From an uncultured Aquimarina sp. (GTDB lineage: Bacteria; Bacteroidota; Bacteroidia; Flavobacteriales; Flavobacteriaceae): a stretch of DNA of 64,000 nt. The DNA lies in assembly GCA_947502885.1 (NCBI GenBank), contig CANNBP010000015.1, forward strand, positions 62,001 to 126,000, written 5' to 3'. Position numbers and translations under genes: made by a program. The notes under the pieces are model-generated. The model had not been told where the DNA came from, did not search any database, and saw only the letters and a list, made by a program, of their open reading frames with translations. Shown here in pieces: positions 7,830 through 17,515 of the stretch. Within the stretch, counting starts at the first letter, position 1. Each line of letters starts with the position of its first letter.

Positions 7830-9956
7830 TTAAGCGTTAACCCCTTTTGCAGCTGCAATTACCTCCTCTGAAATATTAGAAGGAGTTTCAGCATAGTGAG
7901 AAAATTCCATTGTAGATGTTGCTCTACCAGAAGACAATGTCCTTAATGTTGTCACATATCCAAACATTTCTGAAAGTGGAACGGTAGCTTTCACAGTTTT
8001 TGCTCCTGCTCTGTCTCCCATATCACTAACCTGCCCTCTACGACGGTTAAGATCACCTACTATATCACCCATGTTTTCTTCTGGCGTAATAACCTCAAGC
8101 TTCATGATTGGCTCCATTATTACAGCCTTAGCAGCTTTTGCAGAGTTTTTAAACCCTAATTTAGCAGCCAATTCGAATGATAATTGATCAGAATCCACAT
8201 CGTGATAAGAACCATCTTTCAATGTTACTTTTACAGCATCAACTTCATAGCCTGCCAATGGACCATTTACCATAGCCATTTTAAATCCTTTTTCAATTGA
8301 AGGGATAAATTCTTTTGGAACGTTACCACCTTTAATTGTAGATTCAAACTGAAGTCCTACAACCCCTTCATCAGCCGGCTCAATAGTAAATACAATATCT
8401 GCAAATTTACCACGACCACCCGATTGCTTCTTATACACCTCTCTATGATCTGCAGCCTGAGTTATAGCTTCCTTATACTCAACCTGAGGCTGACCTTGAT
8501 TCACTTCTACCTTAAACTCACGCTTTAAACGATCAACAATAACATCTAAATGAAGTTCACCCATTCCAGATATAATAGTCTGTCCTGAAGCCTCATCTGA
8601 ACGTACAGTAAACGTTGGATCTTCTTCTGCTAACTTCCCTAAACCAATACCTAATTTATCAACATCAGCTTTGGTTTTTGGCTCAACAGCGATACCAATT
8701 ACAGGATCTGGAAAATCCATTGATTCTAAAACAATAGGACTCTTTTCATCTGTAAGTGTGTCACCTGTTTTGATTGATTTAAATCCAACAGCCGCTCCAA
8801 TATCTCCTGCTTCTATATACTCAATTGCATTTTGCTTATTAGCATGCATCTGATAGATACGCGAAATACGTTCTTTTTTACCTGAACGATTGTTCAAAAC
8901 ATAAGAGCCCGCATCTAAACGACCAGAATATGCTCTAAAAAACGCTAAACGCCCAACAAAAGGATCGGTAGCAATTTTAAATGCTAAGGCAGCAAAAGGC
9001 TCCTTTACATCTGGCTTACGTATTTCTTCTTCTTCTGTATTAGGATTAACCCCTACTATACCTTCCTTATCTGTTGGAGAAGGCAAGTAACGACAAACAG
9101 CATCTAAAAGGAACTGAACTCCCTTATTTTTAAATGCAGATCCACATATCATAGGAATGATACTCATATCCATTACCGCAGCTCTAAGTGCAGCATGCAC
9201 TTCTTCTTCCGTAATCGAATCTTCATCTTCCATAAACTTCTCAAGAAGATTTTCATCATACGCAGCTACCTCTTCAATAAGCTTACCACGTAGAGTTCTT
9301 GCTTCTTCCTTAAGATCCTCAGGAATATCAACAACATCAAACGTAGACCCCATACCTTCTTCATGCCATACAATAGCACGATTCTTCACAAGATCAACAA
9401 TTCCCTTAAAATCTTCTTCGTCACCAATATTTAATACAATAGGAACTGCATTAGAACCTAACATATCTTTAACCTGCTGACATACTTCCATAAAATTAGA
9501 CCCTTGACGGTCCATTTTATTTACAAAACCAATTCTAGGTACTTTGTAATTATCAGCCAGTCTCCAGTTCGTTTCTGACTGCGGCTCTACACCATCTACA
9601 GCACTGAACAAGAAAACCAACCCGTCAAGTACACGCAAAGAACGGTTTACTTCAACCGTAAAATCAACGTGACCTGGAGTATCTATTATATTAAAGTGAT
9701 ATCCTTTTGTATCAGACACTGCTTGTCCATTTTCTGTAGGAAACTTCCACTCACAAGTGGTAGCAGCAGAAGTAATAGTAATACCACGTTCTTGCTCTTG
9801 CTCCATCCAGTCCATTGTCGCTGCACCGTCATGCACTTCACCAATCTTATGACTTACACCCGTATAATATAAAATACGCTCTGTAGTCGTAGTCTTTCCT
9901 GCGTCAATATGCGCAGCAATACCTATATTTCTAGTATATTTTAAATCTCTAGCCAT
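7830..9956 (-). CDS. fusA: translation elongation factor G
   Basis: EF-G is the GTPase that drives ribosomal translocation and, with RRF, recycling. The 708-residue protein has G1 AHIDAGKT (15-22), switch-I RGITITSAA (57-65), G3 DTPGH (92-96) and G4 NKMD (about 146-149), then domains II to V ending with the domain IV/V region around GDLNRRRGQ. The glycine-rich G1 form and the presence of the domain-IV loop fit a canonical translocase. It lies 10 bases after rpsG. In many bacteria tuf follows fusA, but here rpsJ follows directly. Confidence 0.97.
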   Translation of the reverse strand: MARDLKYTRNIGIAAHIDAGKTTTTERILYYTGVSHKIGEVHDGAATMDWMEQEQERGITITSAATTCEWKFPTENGQAVSDTKGYHFNIIDTPGHVDFTVEVNRSLRVLDGLVFLFSAVDGVEPQSETNWRLADNYKVPRIGFVNKMDRQGSNFMEVCQQVKDMLGSNAVPIVLNIGDEEDFKGIVDLVKNRAIVWHEEGMGSTFDVVDIPEDLKEEARTLRGKLIEEVAAYDENLLEKFMEDEDSITEEEVHAALRAAVMDMSIIPMICGSAFKNKGVQFLLDAVCRYLPSPTDKEGIVGVNPNTEEEEIRKPDVKEPFAALAFKIATDPFVGRLAFFRAYSGRLDAGSYVLNNRSGKKERISRIYQMHANKQNAIEYIEAGDIGAAVGFKSIKTGDTLTDEKSPIVLESMDFPDPVIGIAVEPKTKADVDKLGIGLGKLAEEDPTFTVRSDEASGQTIISGMGELHLDVIVDRLKREFKVEVNQGQPQVEYKEAITQAADHREVYKKQSGGRGKFADIVFTIEPADEGVVGLQFESTIKGGNVPKEFIPSIEKGFKMAMVNGPLAGYEVDAVKVTLKDGSYHDVDSDQLSFELAAKLGFKNSAKAAKAVIMEPIMKLEVITPEENMGDIVGDLNRRRGQVSDMGDRAGAKTVKATVPLSEMFGYVTTLRTLSSGRATSTMEFSHYAETPSNISEEVIAAAKGVNA

Positions 9957-9966
9957 TTCTTAATGA

Positions 9967-10443
9967 TTAAAATCTAAAGTGTGAAAATGCTTTATTTGCT
10001 TCTGCCATTTTATGAGTATCTACTCTTTTCTTAACAGCAGCCCCTTCTTCTTTTTCAGCAGCAATAATCTCAGCAGCTAACTTTTGAGCCATTGATTTTT
10101 CATTTCTCTTTCGAGAAAACTGAATCAACCACTTCATTGCTGTTGAAATTTTTCTATCAGGTCTAATTGGGTTTGGGATTTGAAAAGTTGCTCCACCCAC
10201 ACGTCTACTTCTAACTTCTACGTGAGGCATAACATTAGACAATGCGTCTTTCCACATTTCTAAAGCAGTCTTTTCTTCGTCTTGTTTTTTCTCTTCTACA
10301 ATATCAATTGCATCATAGAATATTTTGAAAGCAGTCGATTTTTTACCATCCCACATCATCATGTTTACAAAACGAGTCACTAATTGATCGTTAAAACGTG
10401 GATCTGGCAAAATCGGTCTTTTTTTAGCCTTTCTTTTTCTCAT
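9967..10443 (-). CDS. rpsG: 30S ribosomal protein S7
   Basis: S7 starts assembly of the small-subunit head and contacts E-site tRNA. The 158-residue protein begins MRKRKAKKRPILPDPRFND and has the conserved NVMPHVEVRSRRVGGATFQ region at about residues 70-88. It lies 24 bases after rpsL, in standard str order. Confidence 0.98.
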   Translation of the reverse strand: MRKRKAKKRPILPDPRFNDQLVTRFVNMMMWDGKKSTAFKIFYDAIDIVEEKKQDEEKTALEMWKDALSNVMPHVEVRSRRVGGATFQIPNPIRPDRKISTAMKWLIQFSRKRNEKSMAQKLAAEIIAAEKEEGAAVKKRVDTHKMAEANKAFSHFRF

Positions 10444-10467
10444 GTCTTCTTTTTAAAAGTTTTTTAA

Positions 10468-10842
10468 TTACTTCTTAGGGCGTTTTGCACCATACTTAGA
10501 TCTACGTTGCGTTCTACCTTCAACACCTGCGGTGTCCAAAGCTCCTCTTACAATGTGATATCTAACTCCTGGTAAATCTTTTACCCTTCCACCTCTAACT
10601 AATACTATCGAGTGCTCCTGGAGGTTGTGACCTTCACCACCGATGTACGCATTTACTTCTTTTCCGTTAGTCAACCTAACACGCGCTACTTTACGCATAG
10701 CTGAGTTTGGTTTCTTAGGAGTAGTAGTATAAACACGTGTACATACACCGCGGCGTTGTGGGCACGAATCCAAAGCAGCCGATTTACTCTTCTTAGTTAT
10801 TTTGGTTCTACCTTTTCGTACTAATTGTGAAATTGTTGGCAT
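10468..10842 (-). CDS. rpsL: 30S ribosomal protein S12
   Basis: S12 shapes the decoding centre and is the classical streptomycin-resistance locus. The 124-residue protein carries TTPKKPNSAMRKVARVRL (about residues 39-56), with the lysines of the KKPNSA loop in their sensitive wild-type form, and GGRVKDLPGVRYHIVRG (about 84-100). It is the first gene of the superoperon, about 50 bases downstream of the predicted transcription start. Confidence 0.98.
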   Translation of the reverse strand: MPTISQLVRKGRTKITKKSKSAALDSCPQRRGVCTRVYTTTPKKPNSAMRKVARVRLTNGKEVNAYIGGEGHNLQEHSIVLVRGGRVKDLPGVRYHIVRGALDTAGVEGRTQRRSKYGAKRPKK

Positions 10843-11310
10843 AATTTGCTTTACACTAAATTATTAATTTATTTATAATACCTCTTTTATGAGGGCTGCA
10901 AAGGTAAAAATATTTCTGAGCAAATCAAATCCTAACGCATTAATTTTCAATACTATTTAAATTCACCTACATATATAAGAAAAACAATAGCTCTATCAAC
11001 CACAAAAAACACCTTTATTTAACAATAAATTTAGAAACTAAAAGAAACCCAAGCAACAACTCCTTAAAAACAACTAACCACACTAACCACAAACTATTCA
11101 CTAACGTTTTAATAATCAAACAAAACAAGCATAAAAAAATCGATACGTTACAGATGAATTCTGAATTAAACAAAAGCTTAAAATATTTAACATTACACAA
11201 TCATATTCACATAATTAACACCATCATTTTAAACTTTTAATAACAAAAAGTTGTTTTATAAAGATATTATTATGATTTTTGGAGCTGGCTAATTCAAATA
11301 AATTTTAAAA
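10843..11310. other. intergenic region between rpsL and the SusC-like gene
   Basis: This 468-base AT-rich divergent region holds the rpsL promoter at 10899-10929. The rest is non-coding as far as can be read. Both open frames of about 60-70 codons are low-complexity and lack family features. A possible SusC-gene promoter near 11250-11280 (TTG followed 19 bases later by a TATGATTT-like box) is too degenerate to call. Confidence 0.5.
10899..10929 (-). promoter_or_regulatory. promoter of the ribosomal superoperon
   Basis: On the minus strand there is a -33 element TTTG (CAAA at 10926-10929 on the plus strand), a 19-base spacer, and a -7 element TACCTTTG (10906-10899). This is a full match to the Bacteroidota consensus TTTG...TAnnTTTG. 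Transcription would begin near 10892, leaving a leader of roughly 50 bases before rpsL. Confidence 0.8.
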
Positions 11311-14300
11311 ATGAGAACAAAGTTTAGTGAAATTCTAACACTTATACTAGTGTTTGTAGTGCAATTCACTTTTGCACAAGAAAAATCAATCTCCGGTACG
11401 GTGACCGACGATAAGGGACTACCGCTACCAGGGGTTAACATTCTGGTAAAAAACTCAACAACTGGTACACAATCTGACTTTGATGGAAACTTTTCTATCA
11501 AAGCTAATAAAGGATCTGTGCTAACCTTTAGTTATCTGGGTTTTAAAGCTCAGGAAATTGCTGTTGGGGACAGTAACACAATTAATGTTCAACTTGCAGC
11601 TGATGCTTCTGAATTAGAAGAAGTAATTGTAACTGCACAAGGTATTCGTAGAGAGAAAAAAGCTCTAGGTTATGCCGTTACCACTATAAAAGGTGATGAT
11701 GTAGCTAGAAGACCTGAAACTGATGTATCAAGAGCACTTACAGGTCAAATCCCTGGTGTAGACATCCTTGGAGGTAGTGGTGTTGCTGGTACAGGTACAA
11801 ACATCAACATTCGTGGATTCTCCACGGTTACTGGATCTAACCAACCTTTAATTATTGTTGATGGTGTTCCTTTTTCTAATGAAAATAACAATGGTAACCT
11901 TTCTACAGATAGTGCTGGTATTAGTGCTTCAAGTAGATTATTAGACCTTGACCCAAACAACATAGCCGAGTTAAGTGTTTTAAAAGGTTTAAGTGCAACT
12001 GTAACTTATGGAGCACAAGGTAGAAACGGTGTAATACTTATTACTACTAAAGCAGGTTCTGGAGCTGCAACTTCTAAAAAACTTGAAGTTTCAGTAAATT
12101 CTTCTTACTACATAGAGCAGATCTCCTCTCTACCTGATTACCAAAATTCTTATGGTGGTGGTTTTGACAACTCTTATTCTAAGGCATTTAGTAACTGGGG
12201 AGCAAAGTTCGAGCAGCCTTATGCTACAGTACCACACCCTTATGAAGGAAATACTTATGATGGTGCGCAAAATGCTGGTGGTATAACTTTTGATACTGAA
12301 TTCCCAGAATTTGTAGGTCAAGAATATGTTTATAAGCCTTACAATAGTGTTAAAGAATTCTTTAATACTGGATATACAGCAACCAACAATATTGCAGTTT
12401 CTAAATCATCTGAACATGGAAATGTTAACTTTAGTTATACTAATACTGAAACTAAAGGTTTTACACCTAACAACACATTAAGAAGAAATAACTTCAATAT
12501 CGGTGGAACTGCAAAGCTATCTAATAAATTTACTTTTACTGGTAGTATGAGTTATGTTAAAACAGATAAGTCTAACCCTTCTGTAGCTTCTAGTACGGGA
12601 TCTAGTAATGTTAGTGGAGGATCTGGTGTATTTGCAAACATACTTTACACTCCTCGTTCTATAGATTTAATGAATTTACCATATAAAGATAGTAGAAACA
12701 GAAGTGTTTATTATAGAAGTAATAATAGTATCCAGAATCCTAGATGGACTGCAGAAAATGAAATGGTTAAAGAGACGACAGATAGAACATTTTTATCTCT
12801 AAGCTCTCAATACAAATTTAATGACAATATATCTGCTTTATTCAGAAGTGGTTACGACATGTATTACACTAAAGATATATTTGCAGTAAATAAAGGTGGT
12901 GTATATCTTCCAAACGGATCTTATAATGAAACAAGACAAGTAAACAGAATATACGATCATTCATTGATTGTAAATTCTTCATTTGACTTATCTGAAGATC
13001 TTAATTTATCTCTTGATTTAGGTGCTAACTCAAGAAGAGAAACTTATGATAGAAACAGAGTTTTTTATGACAGACAGTTAATTTATGGTCTTTTTACCAA
13101 TAATAACTTTGAAGACAAACAAGCTACAAGTATCTACAGAGAAGCTGATAACGTATTTGGTCTTTATGCCTCTTCAATCTTAGGTGTTAAAGATATGGTT
13201 TATTTAAATTTAGCAGTTAGAAATGACTGGGCTTCTACACACGAAGCAGGTAACAACTCTATTCTTTACCCATCAGCAAGTATTTCTTTCTTGCCAACAA
13301 GTGCATTCCCAGGTCTTAAAAGCCAAAATGGGATTAACTACATGAAGGTACGTTTTGGATATGGTAGTTCTGCAAACTTTGCAGGAGTTTATAACACTCG
13401 TCAAACAACTAATGTAAGAGCAAGAGACTGGCTAAAGCCAGACGAAACTGTTATTAATACGATCTTCTCTTTAAATGGTATTACCAATAGATTAGCTAAT
13501 CCAGATTTAAAACCAGAATTAGTTTCTGAATTAGAATTAGGTTTAGAACTAAAAGCTTTTAACAATAGAATTGGTTTTGAAGGAAGTATTTATTCTAAAG
13601 AAGCAAAAGATCAGATTCTTGACCAAACATTAGATCCAGCTACTGGTTTTACTGTACAAGCGATTAATGCTGGTAAATTAAAAACTGAAGGTATTGAAAT
13701 AGGTATTAATGCAAGACCTATTACTACAGATAATTTTTCTTGGGATTTCATCCTTAACTTTGATGCATACGAAAGTACAATAACTGAATTACCTGTAGAA
13801 AATCTATTTACTGGTGGACCATTTACAAACCTAGGAAACTTTGCTGTTCAAGGTCAGCCATATAACTTAATAATGGGACAACCTATTAGAAGAGATGCTA
13901 ACGGTAACAGAGTTGTTGACAACACAGGTAGATACCTAGTTGAAGATGAAATTGCTCCACTTGGAGATCCAAATCCAGATTGGCATACTACATTAATCAA
14001 TAACTTATCGTATAAAGATTTCACATTCTCTATGCAATGGGATTATACTCACGGTGGTGATATGTACTCTGCAACGGCAAGTGTACTTACCATTAGAGGT
14101 CAAGCAGGTGAAACTGACTTTGACAGAGCGAATACAATTATTGCACCTGGTGTAAAACAGGATGGAACACCAAATGACATTCAGTTAACCTCTACAGAAA
14201 TGTACTGGGAAAACTATGGTAATACAGAGTTTAGAATCTATGATGCTACTCACTTAAGATTAAGAGAAGCTTCTATTTCTTATAACTTACCAAAGAAAGT

Positions 14301-14499
14301 GCTTGACAACACTCCTTTCGGAAGCTTAACTCTTTCTGCTGTTGGTAATAACCTTTGGTTTAAAGCTTTCAATTTCCCAGACTCAATTAACTTTGACCCT
14401 TCTGTAACTAGTCAAGGTGTAGGTAACTCAAGAGGATTTGAACTTTTAACAGGTCCAACTGCAAAACGTTATGGTTTATCTGTTAAAGCAACTTTTTAA
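11311..14499 (+). CDS. SusC/RagA-family TonB-dependent outer-membrane transporter
   Basis: This is an outer-membrane importer of the SusC type, a TonB-powered 22-strand barrel that works with a SusD lid. The 1062 residues comprise a signal peptide (1-22, cut after FTFAQ), a carboxypeptidase-D-like regulatory domain (about 26-95, ISGTVTDDKGLPLPGVNI), a TonB-box-like ELEEVIVTAQG (101-111), a plug with RALTGQIPGV and INIRGF (about 141-170), and the barrel ending in an aromatic residue. The SusD-like partner begins 21 bases downstream. No glycoside hydrolase, lyase or protease lies next to it, so the substrate (glycan or peptide) cannot be read from context. No regulatory SusR, anti-sigma or ECF sigma gene is adjacent either. 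Confidence 0.95.
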   Translation: MRTKFSEILTLILVFVVQFTFAQEKSISGTVTDDKGLPLPGVNILVKNSTTGTQSDFDGNFSIKANKGSVLTFSYLGFKAQEIAVGDSNTINVQLAADASELEEVIVTAQGIRREKKALGYAVTTIKGDDVARRPETDVSRALTGQIPGVDILGGSGVAGTGTNINIRGFSTVTGSNQPLIIVDGVPFSNENNNGNLSTDSAGISASSRLLDLDPNNIAELSVLKGLSATVTYGAQGRNGVILITTKAGSGAATSKKLEVSVNSSYYIEQISSLPDYQNSYGGGFDNSYSKAFSNWGAKFEQPYATVPHPYEGNTYDGAQNAGGITFDTEFPEFVGQEYVYKPYNSVKEFFNTGYTATNNIAVSKSSEHGNVNFSYTNTETKGFTPNNTLRRNNFNIGGTAKLSNKFTFTGSMSYVKTDKSNPSVASSTGSSNVSGGSGVFANILYTPRSIDLMNLPYKDSRNRSVYYRSNNSIQNPRWTAENEMVKETTDRTFLSLSSQYKFNDNISALFRSGYDMYYTKDIFAVNKGGVYLPNGSYNETRQVNRIYDHSLIVNSSFDLSEDLNLSLDLGANSRRETYDRNRVFYDRQLIYGLFTNNNFEDKQATSIYREADNVFGLYASSILGVKDMVYLNLAVRNDWASTHEAGNNSILYPSASISFLPTSAFPGLKSQNGINYMKVRFGYGSSANFAGVYNTRQTTNVRARDWLKPDETVINTIFSLNGITNRLANPDLKPELVSELELGLELKAFNNRIGFEGSIYSKEAKDQILDQTLDPATGFTVQAINAGKLKTEGIEIGINARPITTDNFSWDFILNFDAYESTITELPVENLFTGGPFTNLGNFAVQGQPYNLIMGQPIRRDANGNRVVDNTGRYLVEDEIAPLGDPNPDWHTTLINNLSYKDFTFSMQWDYTHGGDMYSATASVLTIRGQAGETDFDRANTIIAPGVKQDGTPNDIQLTSTEMYWENYGNTEFRIYDATHLRLREASISYNLPKKVLDNTPFGSLTLSAVGNNLWFKAFNFPDSINFDPSVTSQGVGNSRGFELLTGPTAKRYGLSVKATF

Positions 14500-14520
14500 T
14501 TAAAAAACAATTTAAAAATT

Positions 14521-16224
14521 ATGAATACTAAATATAACATAGTCATATTTGTATTAACGATCTTGATCACATTCGGTTCATGTGAGACTTTAGATCTTGA
14601 TATTAATAATGATCCAAATGCAATTACTCCAGATCAAGGAGACCCTCAGTTGTTTCTAAATGGTGTAATGGTAAGCTTTGCCAGATGGTTAGGTGATGGA
14701 GACACTGATTTTGAAGCTGGTTGGGAAGCAGGAAGTGAAGTAGTTCGTTTATTACAAGCTTCTGGTACTTTATACGAAACGCTATATACCGCTACAGATT
14801 TTAGTGACGTATGGAGAGGTTATGCTGGTCACCTTAAAGATATCCAAACTTTAAAAGGTATCGCAGAACAAAATAACTTACTTCATCACTTAGCAGTAGC
14901 TCAAATTCTTGAATCATACTCTATGACTTGTCTTGTTGACTTTTTTGGAGATGTTCCTTATTCTGAAGCTTGGTTAGGTACCGAAAACTTAAACCCAAAT
15001 GTTGATGATGATCAAGCAGTTTATGGTGTAGCTTTACAACTATTAAAAGATGCAGTTACAAACTTGGAAACAAGTGTTGATGTTGGCTTAGATGCTTCTG
15101 GTGATATTTTTTACAATGGTAATTCTGCAAAATGGTTAACACTTGCAAAATCATTACAGTTTAGAATTCACAATAATACGCGTCTTGTTGATCCTGCTGC
15201 AGCTAAAGCAGAGCTTAATAAGCTAATTGATGATGGTGATCTTATGTCTTCTTTGGATGATGACTGGGCTATATGGTATGGTACTAGTAACTCTAACCCT
15301 GACAACAGACACCCTCAATGGGTAGATGCTTACGAAACTAATGGTCCAAGTGGAGAGTACATGTCATTATATTTCATGAACCTTCTTGTTAATGGTAATG
15401 GTGTACACACATCTACTGATCCAAGAACAAGATATTATATTTATCGTCAAACCGGATCTTATCCAGATCCTACAACTGCCGCTGGATTATTTACATTACC
15501 TTGTTTAGGAATTCCTTTCCCATCTCACTACACCAATGGTGTTGATCCTTATTGTACTAGTGTAGATGATGGATACTGGGGTAGACCTCACCTATATGCT
15601 TCTGGTTTACCAGATGATAATGGAAAAATGTCTACTTGGGGAGTATATCCTGCAGGTGGTTTATTTGATAATGATCAAAAAAGCCCTATAAATAATGCAT
15701 CAGGATTAAAAGGTAGAGGTCTTCACCCAATACTTTTATCATCTTTTGTTCATTTCATGAGAGCTGAAGCTGCTCTATTGCTAGATACAGATGATGATGC
15801 AGCAACTCAATTAGAGGCTGGAATTAGAAGATCTATTGAAAGGGTACAAAATATATTTACACCTTCTGAATTAAATGAGTTAAATTTCAGTAATATACCT
15901 TCTACAGCTGATGTTAACGCCTATATAACTGAAGTTATGGGAACATATGCTGCTGCAGCGAATGACGAAGAGAGACTTAATGTTATTATGACTCAAGCGT
16001 ATATTGCTTCTTGGGGTAACAATGTTGAAGCGTATAATAACTATAGACGTACTGGAATGCCTTTAAACATTCATCCAGCACTAGATCCTAACCCAGGTTC
16101 ATTTATTAGATCGTTTAGATATCCTGATAATGCTATTAACAACAATAGCAATATTGACCCTAAACCAAATCAAACGGTTAAATTATTTTGGGATAGAGAC
16201 GAGAGTCTTAATTTAGATTTTTAA
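14521..16224 (+). CDS. SusD/RagB-family surface lipoprotein
   Basis: This is the substrate-binding lid of the SusC-like transporter, anchored on the outer face of the outer membrane. The 567-residue protein has a lipoprotein signal with the lipobox cysteine at position 21 (FGSCETLDLD) and an acidic stretch soon after, as in surface-exported Bacteroidota lipoproteins. It has the SusD-type C-terminus ending LFWDRDESLNLDF, and AVAQILESYSMTCLVDFFGDVPY matches the helical TPR-like core. It lies 21 bases after the SusC-like gene, and the third lipoprotein starts 12 bases after its stop. Confidence 0.93.
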   Translation: MNTKYNIVIFVLTILITFGSCETLDLDINNDPNAITPDQGDPQLFLNGVMVSFARWLGDGDTDFEAGWEAGSEVVRLLQASGTLYETLYTATDFSDVWRGYAGHLKDIQTLKGIAEQNNLLHHLAVAQILESYSMTCLVDFFGDVPYSEAWLGTENLNPNVDDDQAVYGVALQLLKDAVTNLETSVDVGLDASGDIFYNGNSAKWLTLAKSLQFRIHNNTRLVDPAAAKAELNKLIDDGDLMSSLDDDWAIWYGTSNSNPDNRHPQWVDAYETNGPSGEYMSLYFMNLLVNGNGVHTSTDPRTRYYIYRQTGSYPDPTTAAGLFTLPCLGIPFPSHYTNGVDPYCTSVDDGYWGRPHLYASGLPDDNGKMSTWGVYPAGGLFDNDQKSPINNASGLKGRGLHPILLSSFVHFMRAEAALLLDTDDDAATQLEAGIRRSIERVQNIFTPSELNELNFSNIPSTADVNAYITEVMGTYAAAANDEERLNVIMTQAYIASWGNNVEAYNNYRRTGMPLNIHPALDPNPGSFIRSFRYPDNAINNNSNIDPKPNQTVKLFWDRDESLNLDF

Positions 16225-16236
16225 AAATTGTTAGTT

Positions 16237-17226
16237 ATGAGAAAAATTATAAAAAAATTAGTAATACCATCATTGGTTCTTGCAAGTATATTCTCTTGCC
16301 AAGAGGATGAGAAATCACCGTTTGCTGATCCACGTGATGGAGTAGAAGATAAAGGTGTCTTTTTTAGAAGCTTAGAAACATCTGGAAAAGTAGATTTGAC
16401 AGATTTACAAAACTCTGGATTTGCTCTTAAAGGTGAATTAGTTTCGGATCAAGCTACTTTAGGAACTGTTGAGAATGTACAACTTAAAGTATGGTTTGAG
16501 GACAGAGTAGTAGATAATGACCAATCGACAGATGATGACCAAACTATCAAAGAAGAAGATGCTGTAGTTGTTTCGACTATTCCAGCGGCATCATTTACAA
16601 AGAATGACAATGGTTATCTTGAAGGTACTGTATCTGCAACCATACCTGAGGTAATGGATAAATTAGGTCTTGAAGCTGCTGATATTGAACCTACATCTGC
16701 ATTTGTTTTTGATCTAGTTATTAACACAGATAAAAAAACTTTTACGGTTGACAATTCAACTCCTGATCTTTCTTTAACTTTTTTCACAGCTCCATTCAGA
16801 TATGAAAGTGTAGCGGTATGCCCAGCAGATGAGGCCAAGTTTGTTGGAAAATATCACATTAAACAAACATCAGGGTTTGTTACAGCTCCTTGGGGAGATG
16901 GAGGTACTGCATTTTCTGATGATGTGATAGTTGATGTTGTTGCTGTAAGTGAAACAAGAAGAAGTTTTAATGTAGTTCAAACTCCTAAGTTTTGCTCTGG
17001 TACAGCTGATATGTTGTTTGACCTTATTTGTGGTCAGATTATTCTTCCAACTCAGAACGGTCTATGTAACTGTACAACTGGAGAAGGATGGTATGCCGCA
17101 GCAATTAACCCTAGTAGTTATGACTTAAGCGACGATAAAGTATTTGATTTAATTTTTACTGAAGTTGCATCAGGTGAATGTAGTTATACACCTGCACAAA
17201 CTGTGATTAGGTTTACTAAGCAATAA
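16237..17226 (+). CDS. lipoprotein of unknown function, third gene of the SusCD operon
   Basis: No family was recognised. The chosen start is ATG at 16237 (MRKIIKKLVIPSL), not the in-frame TTG at 16228, giving 329 residues. The lipobox cysteine is at position 21 (ASIFSCQEDE), followed by an acidic segment typical of surface lipoproteins. The first half is acidic and beta-rich. The second half, after about residue 190, holds six or more cysteines (VCPADE, FCSG, LICGQ, LCNC, GECSY), suggesting a disulfide-bonded domain. Its place directly after SusD and before a strong terminator suggests an accessory substrate-binding protein of the same system. That role is inferred from position. Confidence 0.8.
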   Translation: MRKIIKKLVIPSLVLASIFSCQEDEKSPFADPRDGVEDKGVFFRSLETSGKVDLTDLQNSGFALKGELVSDQATLGTVENVQLKVWFEDRVVDNDQSTDDDQTIKEEDAVVVSTIPAASFTKNDNGYLEGTVSATIPEVMDKLGLEAADIEPTSAFVFDLVINTDKKTFTVDNSTPDLSLTFFTAPFRYESVAVCPADEAKFVGKYHIKQTSGFVTAPWGDGGTAFSDDVIVDVVAVSETRRSFNVVQTPKFCSGTADMLFDLICGQIILPTQNGLCNCTTGEGWYAAAINPSSYDLSDDKVFDLIFTEVASGECSYTPAQTVIRFTKQ

Positions 17227-17277
17227 AAATAAGTAATTTTTGATTTCTTAGTAAATCAAAATAGCTTAAGAAATAGA

Positions 17278-17312
17278 TCCCGATAAGGAATTCCTTATCG
17301 GGATTTTTTTTG
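17278..17312 (+). terminator. intrinsic terminator of the SusCD operon
   Basis: A perfect 26-base palindrome (17278-17303, arms TCCCGATAAGG and CCTTATCGGGA) is followed by eight T residues at 17304-17311. The strong GC-capped stem and T-tract make this a confident plus-strand terminator 51 bases after the last gene. Confidence 0.92.
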
Positions 17313-17501
17313 TAGTTCAAATTATTTCTATACCTATCCATTCAGATATATAAACTCGCCCAATTACAAGACTACTTTTATAGCTTTATAGTTAACTTAA
17401 CATAGACGACATATTTATCGCATAATAAACGAATACAATCACTTTTTAACTATGATTTGATGAGTATTGCTAAGAAATATTTTAAATGTCTTTTTTTATG
17501 A

Positions 17502-17509
17502 TATCTTTG
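17502..17509 (+). promoter_or_regulatory. -7 promoter element of rlmB
   Basis: TATCTTTG matches the Bacteroidota -7 consensus TAnnTTTG exactly. No good -33 TTTG was found at the right distance. It lies within the first codons of the longer possible reading frame (start 17486), so transcription would begin near 17516. This supports the downstream ATG as the start and implies a very short or absent leader. Confidence 0.5.
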
Positions 17510-17515
17510 CCTCCT

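Noticed and set aside
9157..9480. 107-codon open frame on the plus strand inside fusA
   Set aside because: Serine-rich shadow of the EF-G gene on the opposite strand.
11015..11200. 61-codon minus-strand frame in the rpsL-SusC gap
   Set aside because: Low-complexity hydrophobic sequence in an AT-rich gap with no start signal and no family features.
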